Origin: Methylolobus aquaticus
GTDB taxonomy: Bacteria > Pseudomonadota > Gammaproteobacteria > Methylococcales > Methylococcaceae
NCBI GenBank assembly: GCA_004168015.1
Contig: SEYW01000004.1
Coordinates: 124,001-188,000 of the forward strand
DNA: 64,000 nucleotides
Direction of reading: 5' to 3'
Positions 17,497 through 25,147 of this stretch are shown piece after piece. The position numbers were made by a program, and so were the translations under genes. Under the pieces are notes generated by a model. That model made no database searches. It saw only the letters and a program-made list of their open reading frames with translations, and had not been told where the DNA came from. Position 1 is the stretch's first letter, and each line of letters opens with the position of its first letter.

Positions 17497-18254
17497 CTAC
17501 CAGCCCGTCTTCGGAAATTTCACCAGACCGTATCCTTCTATCTGGCCGGACGGCGAGCGTCTGAATGAGGGCTCGATCTGGGAATAGAACCGAGCGTCGC
17601 CTGCCTTGAACTGGCGGAAGACCGCGCCGGCCACCATGTCGGCAAACTGGATCCCGACGCTAAGATGTGAAGGCGCAATGAACAAGCCTTCGATCAGGTT
17701 TGCGTAGCGCGACGCCGTGGTCTTGGCACCCGCCAACAGTTGATGATGCAGCTCGCGCAGGCGTTCATCATCCTTGGGCGCGCGGTGATCGCAGACCACA
17801 ATGCCATGCACGCGCTGGCCGACGGTGCGCTCTAGGTCCTGTAGGTAGTACTGAAAGCGCTCGGTTAGTTGCTTGTAGCTGTACCAGTAAAGATCATCTG
17901 CCGTCCTGATGTAGGGCAGCCTGTAAGACATTGGCACATGCGTCACGACGCAGATGGTCCGCAGCGACTTGTAGTTCCGGATGGCCCCAAAGGCTTGCTA
18001 CGCAGGATCTCCTTTTGCGCCACGGTCAGGTGGGAAAGGCTGTTCGGCTTGGCCCCGGGTTTACTGGGCGCAAAATACCGCCACTTGATTTGCCCTTCGA
18101 TCTTGAAGGCAGCCTTCAAACGGTTAAGGTCGGTGGCGAGCTTGGTCCAGAAGTCCTCCGGCACCACAAGACCGCCGAGAACGAATAGCGGCGTGTCGTG
18201 CTGCTTTTCGGGCGGAGGCGGCGTTCCGGATTCATCGACAAACAGGATTTGCAT
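17497..18254 (-). pseudogene. DUF3800 protein gene, split by a frameshift
   Basis: Two overlapping reverse frames together make one DUF3800 protein of about 250 residues. The first part starts MQILFVDESGTPPPPEKQ (the conserved DESG motif) and runs to LTVAQKEILRSK. The second, in another frame, continues with AIRNYKSLRTICVVTHVPM, YRTADD-like contacts, GIVVCDHRAPKDDERLRE and VGIQFADMVAGAVFRQFKAG, the conserved DxxAGa end of the family. The break is at about 17990-18000 where one base appears to be missing (AAGCCTTTGGGGCC). DUF3800 proteins have an RNase H-like fold and are common beside restriction-modification and toxin-antitoxin genes. The start ATG lies 1 bp past the hsdS stop, so it is operonic. 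The lesion may be real or a sequencing error. Confidence 0.8.
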
Positions 18255-18255
18255 A

Positions 18256-19941
18256 TCAAGGGGATTCCGATGCCGCTATGTCTCGACCAACTGGCAGTTC
18301 GCCGGAGAGGAGCTTGGGGAGGAGGGTGTCGCGCACGGCGCCTAGTGTTTCCGATTCATGAACCCTTGCGGTAATCTGATCATACAGAGGCATGACGTAT
18401 TGATGAAAAGCTTTCAGCACATGCTTCCCGGGAACAAGCACGGCCATCGGTCGAAAGTTCGTTTTACTAATTTCAGCAAAGGTTGTTCCACTTCCTCTTT
18501 GCTTGATTGCGTCAAGATGCTCGATAGCCCATTGCAGAACATAGGTATTCGGCAGTCTCTTGTCGCAGACCATGGCGATGAAACCCTGATTGACTGAGAC
18601 GGGGATCATAGTCAGCGCTAGGTAACCAATCGGCGCCCTCGATGAAAGTAGTACCGTACCTATCTGCAGTTGGCCCGAGCTGATTTTCTTCACGCCTGCT
18701 TGCGTGATTTTTCTATCAGAACCAATTAACACCCTTGCAGTTGCTCCGGACAAGTCCTTTGGCGTAACCCACGCATACTCGCCATTCCAAAACTCGGGAT
18801 TGCCTGTGCTTGGTGTACCGCCACCGAGTATCGAAACTTCTTGGCCAATTGAACTCCACCGCCACCCCTGCGGAATCTCGCCGAGTTCGGAGTCGACGAG
18901 GCGGTCGGGGAAGAGGGCGAGGAGGTCGGGGGTTAGCCGTAAGTGGCGGCAGATGGACTCGGGTGGCTCGCCGCTGGCTTTGGCGCGAACGGGGTCGAAG
19001 TCGACGAACCAGGACTTGAAGATCGCCCGCGCGATGGCCTCCAGCGTTTCGTTCATCCGGCGGTTCAGCTCGATCTTGTCGTCGAGCGTACCGAGAACGT
19101 GGGCGATACAGCACTGTTCTTCAGGGGCTGGCAGACTAATCGTGAGCCGCTTCTGATCGACCAGGCTGAGATACGGCGCCATGTCAGTTGATGTCGACAG
19201 GCCGCGCAACTGACGCTGGAACTGTTCGCCTCTTGACCAATATCGCAGATAGCCGGGAGAAAGCACACTTGGATCCAAGGAGCGCCAGTAGCTCAAATGT
19301 GGCGAGTAAACGAACGGTGGCATCGAGTCATCAACGTATGCAACCCGTCCTGTGCTATTTCCTTTTGTGGTGACGACTACATCACCCGCCTTTGACATCT
19401 TGCTTGCGACCTTAGAAGCACGGTGCACATGAAACCGCTCGGCGCCATCAAACGTAATGTGCGTGTCCGACACTAACCCTGCACGGAGAAATATCGGACC
19501 ACTTCCGCCAAGCTCTTCGAGTTTCGCTCGATAGCCATCGCCGATCGCGAGGACACCTCGGCGAATTAGATCATCGAACGTCGCGATATTAAAATTTCCC
19601 GCCATGCCCCTTCTATACTGCCCCTCCTGCACCACCACCTTATCCCGCTCGATGATCTTGCGAAACGATTCACTGGTGGTGGCCCAGTCGACAACATCCA
19701 CCTTCCACGGCAAATCGGATTCGGACAAATCGTCGGCGAGCGCGGCGCTTACCGAGATGCTTAAGGGCCGGTCGGTGATCACCGCCAGATCGAGATCGGA
19801 ATAGTCCTTGGCCGTCCAAGTGGCGCGCGAACCAAAGGCCCAAACCTCGTACTGCGGTACATGCTTGTGCAGAATGTCGCGGACGATGACCCAGTGGTCG
19901 GGGCGAATGTCTATCCGCGGCGGCTTAGCGGTTGCGGACAT
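18256..19941 (-). CDS. hsdS: Nucleotidyltransferase-HsdS fusion: MntA-like domain joined to the type I specificity subunit
   Basis: A 561-residue protein. Residues 1-107 are a minimal nucleotidyltransferase: F36-G-S-R, then SDLDLAV with D49 and D51, and KVDVVDW with D82, i.e. all three metal-binding Asp. Residues 113-561 are a complete HsdS with two target-recognition domains, each ending in a coiled conserved region (ISLPAPEEQCCIAHVLGTLD followed by NRRMNETLEAIARAIFKSWF, and LKAFHQYVMPLYDQITARVH at the C-terminus). There is no stop between the parts. An internal ATG at 19605, with GAAGGGG just before it, could also give free HsdS. The ATG at 19941 overlaps the end of the HEPN gene by 17 bp, so translation is coupled. 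HsdS determines the DNA target; the MNT domain presumably AMPylates the HEPN partner. Confidence 0.88.
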   Translation of the reverse strand: MSATAKPPRIDIRPDHWVIVRDILHKHVPQYEVWAFGSRATWTAKDYSDLDLAVITDRPLSISVSAALADDLSESDLPWKVDVVDWATTSESFRKIIERDKVVVQEGQYRRGMAGNFNIATFDDLIRRGVLAIGDGYRAKLEELGGSGPIFLRAGLVSDTHITFDGAERFHVHRASKVASKMSKAGDVVVTTKGNSTGRVAYVDDSMPPFVYSPHLSYWRSLDPSVLSPGYLRYWSRGEQFQRQLRGLSTSTDMAPYLSLVDQKRLTISLPAPEEQCCIAHVLGTLDDKIELNRRMNETLEAIARAIFKSWFVDFDPVRAKASGEPPESICRHLRLTPDLLALFPDRLVDSELGEIPQGWRWSSIGQEVSILGGGTPSTGNPEFWNGEYAWVTPKDLSGATARVLIGSDRKITQAGVKKISSGQLQIGTVLLSSRAPIGYLALTMIPVSVNQGFIAMVCDKRLPNTYVLQWAIEHLDAIKQRGSGTTFAEISKTNFRPMAVLVPGKHVLKAFHQYVMPLYDQITARVHESETLGAVRDTLLPKLLSGELPVGRDIAASESP

Positions 19942-20356
19942 CCAAGGCTTCCAACAAGGCACAGGCGTCGCGAATAAAGGTCAGCGTGCCATCGTAAACG
20001 GCCTTGGCCTTCTGATGGTCGTATGTGTGTGCAGTAATGTTGCGCATCTTGCGATAGCCAAACCATGCTTCCACATCGGCAATCAATCCTTTTTCGGCTG
20101 CGGTACGCAAGAGATCGCGAAAATCGGCGAAATCGGCTTCCGTCGGACTTGCGGCTTCTTTCTCGATTTGCCTGCGTATCATTTTGACGCCGAGTTCGTA
20201 AACAAACTCAAAGTTCTGAATCACGCCGGCGATCAGGGTGTTTTTAACTGCAGGGGACTGTGCGTTGAACCAGTGATCGTTGCTCACCACGCCGATTCCC
20301 TCTTGAAGCGAAACGATCGCGTTACGAAACGCGCTCAAGTCGAGTTTTTCGGTCAC
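19925..20356 (-). CDS. HEPN-domain nucleotidyltransferase substrate-binding protein
   Basis: A 143-residue all-helical protein of the HI0074-like family that pairs with minimal nucleotidyltransferases. The catalytic/regulatory motif RX4HXY is intact at residues 105-112 (RNITAHTY). In HepT toxins this R and H form the RNase site and the Tyr is the residue AMPylated by MntA. Characteristic upstream helices read VIQNFEFVYELGVKMIRRQ and FRDLLRTAAEKGLI. Start is GTG at 20356 overlapping the hsdM stop by 4 bp (GTGA), and its 3' end overlaps the MNT-HsdS gene by 17 bp, so it is embedded in the hsd operon. It is probably a toxin kept inactive by the fused MNT domain, which is inference. Confidence 0.87.
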   Translation of the reverse strand: MTEKLDLSAFRNAIVSLQEGIGVVSNDHWFNAQSPAVKNTLIAGVIQNFEFVYELGVKMIRRQIEKEAASPTEADFADFRDLLRTAAEKGLIADVEAWFGYRKMRNITAHTYDHQKAKAVYDGTLTFIRDACALLEALDVRNR

Positions 20357-22002
20357 TTCGTTTTCTCCATGGCGAAGCCCAGGCTTGCAAGATTGCGCCG
20401 GATCGCAGTTTCCAGTTTTTCGCTCTCGGCAAACTGCTCGTCGAGCTGCCCGGTCAGCCGTGCCATCTTCTCCTCGAATAGCTCGCCGTCGGCCTCCTGC
20501 TCAGCCGCGCCCACGTAGCGGCCGGGCGTCAGCACGTGGTCGTGCTTGCGGATGTCCTCCAGCTTCGCGGCCTTGCAGAAGCCGGGCTCATCGGCGTAGC
20601 CCTCGCCACGCTTCCAGGTGTGGAAGGTGCCGGCGATCTTCTGGATGTCATCCGCGCTGAAGTCGCGCAGCACGCGGTCCTTCATGTAGCCCAGGTTGCG
20701 GGCATCGATGAAAAGCGTCTCGCCCGCGCGGTCGCGCCACTCATTTCGGGCGGACTTGCTGCGGGTGAGAAGCCAGATGCAGGCCGGGATCTGGGTGTTG
20801 GTGAAGAGCTGGCCGGGCAGCGCCACCATGCATTCGACGAGGTCGGCCTCGACGATGGCCTTGCGGATCTCGCCTTCGTTGTTGGTGCTGCTGCTCATCG
20901 AGCCATTGGCGAGCAACAGCGCCATGCTGCCCTGCGGTGCCAGGTGGTGGATCATGTGCTGCATCCACGCGAAGTTGGCGTTGCCCGCGGGCGGGATGCC
21001 GTACTTCCAGCGCGGGTCGTCGTCCTTCACGCCAGCGTTCCACTCCTTCATGTTAAAGGGCGGGTTGGCCATGATGTAGTCGGCGCGCAGGTCGGGGTGC
21101 TGGTCGCGGGTGTAAGTGCTGGCCGGTTCCTTGCCGAAGTCGTAGTCCATGCCCCGGATCGCCATGTTCATCGATGCGAGACGCCAGGTGGTGGGGTTGG
21201 ACTCCTGGCCGTAGATGGAAAGCTGGCCCACGCGGCCGCCGTGCTCCTCGACGAATTTTTCGCTCTGCACAAAGAAGCCGCCCGAGCCGCAGCAGGGGTC
21301 GTACACACGCCCCTGGAAGGGCTGCAGCATCTCGACGATGACGGTCACGATGCTCTTGGGTGTGTAGTACTGCCCGCCCTTCTTGCCCTCAGCAATGGCG
21401 AACTCGCCGAGGAAATATTCATAGACATGACCGAGGATGTCCTTGGCCTTGAGCGTGCCGTGGTGGAAGGGGATTTTGCCAATGACCTCGTTAATCAGGC
21501 CGGGTAGAGCATCGTCGATCTGCTTGCGGGCGTAGTCCTTTTCCAGAACCCCTTTGAGCTTGGGGTTCTCCTTTTCCACCGCCTCCAGCGCGTCGTCCAA
21601 TAGCCGGCCGATGCCCTTGAACTCGTACTCGTTGGTCTTGCCGTTCTTGACCTCCAGCTTGGTGCCAACGGCCACCTTGGCGTGCGCCTGGATGAAGTCC
21701 CAGCGCGCCAGCGCCGGCACCCAGAACACGTTCTTTTCCGTGTAGTAGTCGCGGGCTTCGAGTTCTTCGGCAATCAGATCGCCGGCATCGTCGCCCAGGT
21801 AGTAATCGTGCTGTGGGTCGCCAAAAGCGGCTTCCAACTCGGCACGCCGCTCCTTGAAAGCGTCCGAGATGTACTTGAGAAAGATCAGGCCCAGGACGAC
21901 GTGCTTGTAGACTGCCGCATCGAGCATGGGCAGCAGCCTGTTGGCAGCGTTCCAGAGTTTCTTATCGAGGCTGTTGAGGAATTCTCGTTCTGCCGGATTC
22001 AT
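20353..22002 (-). CDS. hsdM: Type I restriction-modification DNA methylase (M subunit)
   Basis: A 549-residue N6-adenine methyltransferase, full length. The helical N-terminal domain (FLNSLDKKLWNAANRLLP) precedes the catalytic domain: GGQYYTPKSIVTVIVEML, SAM motif I YDPCCGSGGFFVQ (residues 234-246), and the catalytic NPPF in YIMANPPFNMKEW (313-316). A C-terminal coiled stretch contacts HsdS. It protects host sites by methylating adenine in the sequence chosen by HsdS. ATG 22002 is used; a TTG three codons earlier is possible. It is the first gene of the operon hsdM-HEPN-MNT::hsdS-(DUF3800)-hsdR, each junction overlapping or nearly so up to DUF3800. Confidence 0.94.
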   Translation of the reverse strand: MNPAEREFLNSLDKKLWNAANRLLPMLDAAVYKHVVLGLIFLKYISDAFKERRAELEAAFGDPQHDYYLGDDAGDLIAEELEARDYYTEKNVFWVPALARWDFIQAHAKVAVGTKLEVKNGKTNEYEFKGIGRLLDDALEAVEKENPKLKGVLEKDYARKQIDDALPGLINEVIGKIPFHHGTLKAKDILGHVYEYFLGEFAIAEGKKGGQYYTPKSIVTVIVEMLQPFQGRVYDPCCGSGGFFVQSEKFVEEHGGRVGQLSIYGQESNPTTWRLASMNMAIRGMDYDFGKEPASTYTRDQHPDLRADYIMANPPFNMKEWNAGVKDDDPRWKYGIPPAGNANFAWMQHMIHHLAPQGSMALLLANGSMSSSTNNEGEIRKAIVEADLVECMVALPGQLFTNTQIPACIWLLTRSKSARNEWRDRAGETLFIDARNLGYMKDRVLRDFSADDIQKIAGTFHTWKRGEGYADEPGFCKAAKLEDIRKHDHVLTPGRYVGAAEQEADGELFEEKMARLTGQLDEQFAESEKLETAIRRNLASLGFAMEKTK

Positions 22003-22074
22003 TGGGTTCAATCAGTCGTGCCACCGGACTTTCGCCAGCGCGGCAGGTTAAGCGCGCCGTTCCCTGTGTGGAGA

Positions 22075-22309
22075 AATGCAACGCGTCGGGTCGGGCAGTT
22101 TGACATTCATGATCCCCGCCGCCCTGCCATCGACGTAGAGCAGATAATCGGGGGGACGGGACGCCGAATCCCGTGTTCAGCGGAAACTCGCGCAGCGCGA
22201 TGCCGCGATGAGCGGTGATATTCACCTCGGCCGGCGAGCAGACGAACCAGCCCGCCTGCTCCAACAAGCGATCGATCTGCTGCCGTGCACGCTGTTCCGG
22301 TGGAATCAT
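22075..22309 (-). pseudogene. Fragment of an EcoEI-type hsdR, N-terminal start, frameshifted
   Basis: The reverse frame from 22309 begins PPEQRARQQIDRLLEQAGW, then AEVNITAHRGIALREFPLNT and GFG, the typical N-terminus of HsdR proteins of the EcoEI family, a subfamily different from the intact hsdR here. After GVPSP the match continues one frame over as DYLLYVDGRAAGI; the switch falls in a run of six C (about 22150-22155), where five C would restore the frame. The match ends soon after, before the catalytic region. It abuts hsdM and is a third type I restriction relic in the locus. Confidence 0.78.
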
Positions 22310-22444
22310 GCCCCTGAAGTCCCTTGCCCCCTGTACCGTATTGTAACCAGGTACTCAGCGGTTGGAGACAATAACGATCAGGCGGTTAACGATACCCGAA
22401 ATGCCTGGGCATGTGCTTCCGGCGGCGCGCCGGCGTGCCGCGCT

Positions 22445-22789
22445 TCAATCGTCGGACCCGAGTAGGGCGGTTACGTCTCTGAGCAGTGCAGGAACCTGTT
22501 GTTGGATCGTGCTCCAGACGAGCCGGTGATCGACGAGGTCGTAGCCGTGAATGAGGATGTTTCGAAACGCGATGATCTGACGGTAGTCGCCGATCTCTGC
22601 AACCGAGTCCGGGTCGTGCTGCGCGAGGCGCTTCATGGCTTCCCCGATAATTTCGAAGTTGCGTTCGATAGCCTGCCGCAGAATGCGGTCGTCATGGTAG
22701 TCATCGATCGTCTTGCCCCGCACGGCTTCGCTGACGAAAGCCGCGGCGTCCCGGATGTCCTCAAGCAGCTTGGGTGTCTTCGGCTGCAT
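22445..22789 (-). CDS. hepT: HepT-like HEPN RNase toxin (DUF86)
   Basis: A 114-residue HEPN protein of the DUF86 class. The helical body reads LLEDIRDAAAFVSEAVRGKT, ILRQAIERNFEIIGEAMKRL, and the RX4HXY motif is present as R76-NILI-H81-G-Y83 followed by DLVDHRLVW. In the characterised HepT-MntA pairs this motif is the RNase active site, and its Tyr is AMPylated by MntA to silence it. It lies downstream of the cognate mntA with a 29-bp overlap. It belongs to a different HEPN subfamily from the one in the hsd operon. Confidence 0.9.
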   Translation of the reverse strand: MQPKTPKLLEDIRDAAAFVSEAVRGKTIDDYHDDRILRQAIERNFEIIGEAMKRLAQHDPDSVAEIGDYRQIIAFRNILIHGYDLVDHRLVWSTIQQQVPALLRDVTALLGSDD

Positions 22790-23084
22790 AGACGACCTGC
22801 CGGGTCTTGTTCGCTGATGCTATGAAATAGGGATTTTGCATCGCCGTGATCATCACCAGATCAACGTCGCGTTCGTAGAGCGCTTCGAGAGACTCTTTCA
22901 GCCCGAAGTAACGATGGAAGAGATTGGCTGGACTCTCGTCGAAATCCACCAGAAAGTCGAGGTCGCTGCGTTCGGGGTCGAAGGCATCGGTCGTTGCCGA
23001 ACCGAACAGCTCCAGCCGCGCCACGCCGTAGCGGCGGCAGAGCTCGGGGATCTCGGTGACGTGCGGAGTGAGTACGCTGGCCAT
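22761..23084 (-). CDS. mntA: MntA-like nucleotidyltransferase antitoxin
   Basis: A 107-residue minimal nucleotidyltransferase. The active site is complete: LFGSATTDAF with G28-S29, ERSDLDFLVDF with D41 and D43, and RDVDLV with D75. It is the antitoxin that transfers AMP to the HepT tyrosine. Two consecutive ATG codons (23087, 23084) are both possible starts. It is the first gene of a two-gene operon and overlaps hepT by 29 bp, which favours balanced synthesis. The pair lies about 750 bp from hsdM on the same strand but seems an independent module. Confidence 0.9.
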   Translation of the reverse strand: MASVLTPHVTEIPELCRRYGVARLELFGSATTDAFDPERSDLDFLVDFDESPANLFHRYFGLKESLEALYERDVDLVMITAMQNPYFIASANKTRQVVYAAEDTQAA

Positions 23085-23275
23085 CATGAGCGACGATTAT
23101 ATCCATTCGAGCCGGGACCACTTCCACGGCGGCCATCGGCAGCATTGAAGGCTAACAGCACCTGACTGCTTATTCGACAAGCCAGCGCACGGCGCCAACC
23201 CCCAATGGAACTCATCGATCACCGTCGACAGTGCCCGACCCAAGAGCTGATGAGCCCGGCGCAGTGCCGCCCGCC

Positions 23276-25021
23276 TCAGGCCGGCGCGCTGGCCGGAAGT
23301 GGCTGGTCCACGAAATGTCCGGGCTGACCCGACGCCGGATCGCGCGCCAGACGCAGTTCCCGACCGTGGTAGGCGCGGAGGCTCGCCCGGTGGCCGATCG
23401 AGATGATGCTGGCCTGCGGCAGGTGTTGCGCCAGCAGGCGGTATAGCTCGCTCTCGGCGTCTTCGTCGACCGCCGAGGTGGCCTCGTCCAGGAACAGCCA
23501 ATCCGGCTGGATGACCAAGGCGCGGGCGATCGCGATGCGCTGCTGCTCGCCGCCGGACAGCCGCTGCGCCCAGTGCGCGTGTTCGCCCAGCGCGGGAATC
23601 AGATGCGGCAGGCCAACGGCGCGCAGTGCCTCGGCCAGCCGGTCTTCGCTGACCTCCAGTGAGCTTTCCGGGTAGCGCAGCACGTCGGCCAGCGTGCCGA
23701 TCGGCAGGTAAGCCCGCTGGGGCAGGAACAGCATGCGGGCCTGCTTCGGCTTCGTGACGCGGCCGTGCCCGAACGGCCAGATGCCGGCCAGCGTCCGGAA
23801 CAGCGTCGATTTGCCCGATCCCGACGCGCCGGTCACGAGCACGCGGTCGCCGCGGACAAAGCTCAGGTCGGCATGGTCGACCAGGGCGCGGCCGTCCGGC
23901 AGCTTCAGGCTCACCCCCGCGAGTTCCAGATCGCTGTCGGCGTGCGTATCCAGCTTGAACCCATCGCCGGCCAGGGTGGCCCGCTCGATTTCGGCAATCG
24001 CGCGCTCGAAGGTGGTCAGCCGCTCGACCACGGCGCGCCACTGGGCCAGATCGGTGTAGCTGTCGACGAAGAAGCTCAGCGCGCCCTGGACCTGCCCGAA
24101 GGCGCCCGCCGTCTGCGTGATACCGCCGAGTTGCATCGCGCCGGAAAAATACCGCGGCGCCGCGACGATGACCGGGAAGATGTTTGCGGCCAGGCTGTAG
24201 AAGGTCGTCATCGCGAAGACGTTCTTCTGTACGGTCATCAGCTGGCGCCAGTTCTGCACGACATGGCCGAAGTTGTCGAAGAAGCCGCGCCGCTCGTCGT
24301 TCTCGCCGCGGTACAGGGCGACGGCCTCGGCATTCTCGCGGAAGCGCACCAGCCCGAATCGGAAGTCGGCCTCGTAGCGCTGCTGGTCGAAGGTCAGACC
24401 GATCAGGCGCCGGCCGATCATGTGCGTAAGCCAGGTGCCGACGATCGCGTAGATCAGCGCGACCCAGACCATGTAACCGGGGATGGTGACGCCGTTCCAG
24501 GTGAGGCTGCCCGACAGTTGCCAGAGGATCGCGACGAAAGAGATCAGCGTGACGAGTTGGCTCAGGAATCCGAGACTCAAATCCAGGGTCGTGTCGACGA
24601 ACAGCTTCAGGTCTTCGGCGATGCGCTGGTCCGGGTTGTCGGTGACGCCGTTGCCGAACTGCATCCGGTAGTAGGCCCGATGGCTCAGCCAGCGGTCGAT
24701 GAAGCGGCGCGTCAGCCATTCGCGCCAGCGGATGCGCAGCCACATCTGCAGATAGATCCGGGTCAGGCCGAACAGGACGTAGATGCAGACGATCACGCCC
24801 CATTCGATCAGCAGCTTCCAGAACGCGGCCTCGTTCTTGTCCTGCAGGGCGTTGTAGAACTCACCGTTCCAGGTATTCAGGCGCACGTTCAGGTAGACCA
24901 GGAACAGGCTGATCGCGACGATCACGCCGAGCAGGATGCGGCCGGGCCAGCGATCGGAGGACACCCAGTAGGGTTTCAGCAGGGTCCATAGATCATGCAG
25001 GAAAGGCCGGATACTCCGCAT
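23276..25021 (-). CDS. SbmA/YddA-type ABC transporter, membrane and ATPase domains fused
   Basis: A 581-residue half-transporter. Residues 1-340 are the SbmA/BacA-like membrane domain with six helices; WNGEFYNALQDKNEAAFWKLL and RWREWLTRRFIDRWL, then NPDQRIAEDLKLFVDTTLDL are its signatures. The nucleotide-binding domain follows: Walker A LVTGASGSGKSTLFRTLAG, signature LSGGEQQRIAIARALV, Walker B WLFLDEATSAVDED, H-loop IISIGHRASL. It resembles YddA and the eukaryotic ABCD family, which export or import lipidic or peptide substrates as homodimers. ATG 25021 was chosen over the upstream frame start at 25075. It is followed by 180 bp of noncoding DNA before mntA. Confidence 0.88.
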   Translation of the reverse strand: MRSIRPFLHDLWTLLKPYWVSSDRWPGRILLGVIVAISLFLVYLNVRLNTWNGEFYNALQDKNEAAFWKLLIEWGVIVCIYVLFGLTRIYLQMWLRIRWREWLTRRFIDRWLSHRAYYRMQFGNGVTDNPDQRIAEDLKLFVDTTLDLSLGFLSQLVTLISFVAILWQLSGSLTWNGVTIPGYMVWVALIYAIVGTWLTHMIGRRLIGLTFDQQRYEADFRFGLVRFRENAEAVALYRGENDERRGFFDNFGHVVQNWRQLMTVQKNVFAMTTFYSLAANIFPVIVAAPRYFSGAMQLGGITQTAGAFGQVQGALSFFVDSYTDLAQWRAVVERLTTFERAIAEIERATLAGDGFKLDTHADSDLELAGVSLKLPDGRALVDHADLSFVRGDRVLVTGASGSGKSTLFRTLAGIWPFGHGRVTKPKQARMLFLPQRAYLPIGTLADVLRYPESSLEVSEDRLAEALRAVGLPHLIPALGEHAHWAQRLSGGEQQRIAIARALVIQPDWLFLDEATSAVDEDAESELYRLLAQHLPQASIISIGHRASLRAYHGRELRLARDPASGQPGHFVDQPLPASAPA

Positions 25022-25147
25022 TGCAGTCCTCTTGGAAATCAGCGTGTCAGGAAAAGGGCTTAAGCCGGGCGCCAAGCCGCGGGAGCATGGGCAGCGCCGC
25101 CCGGAATGTCAACGCGAGTGCAGCCCCATCGGAGACATACGGAAGGC

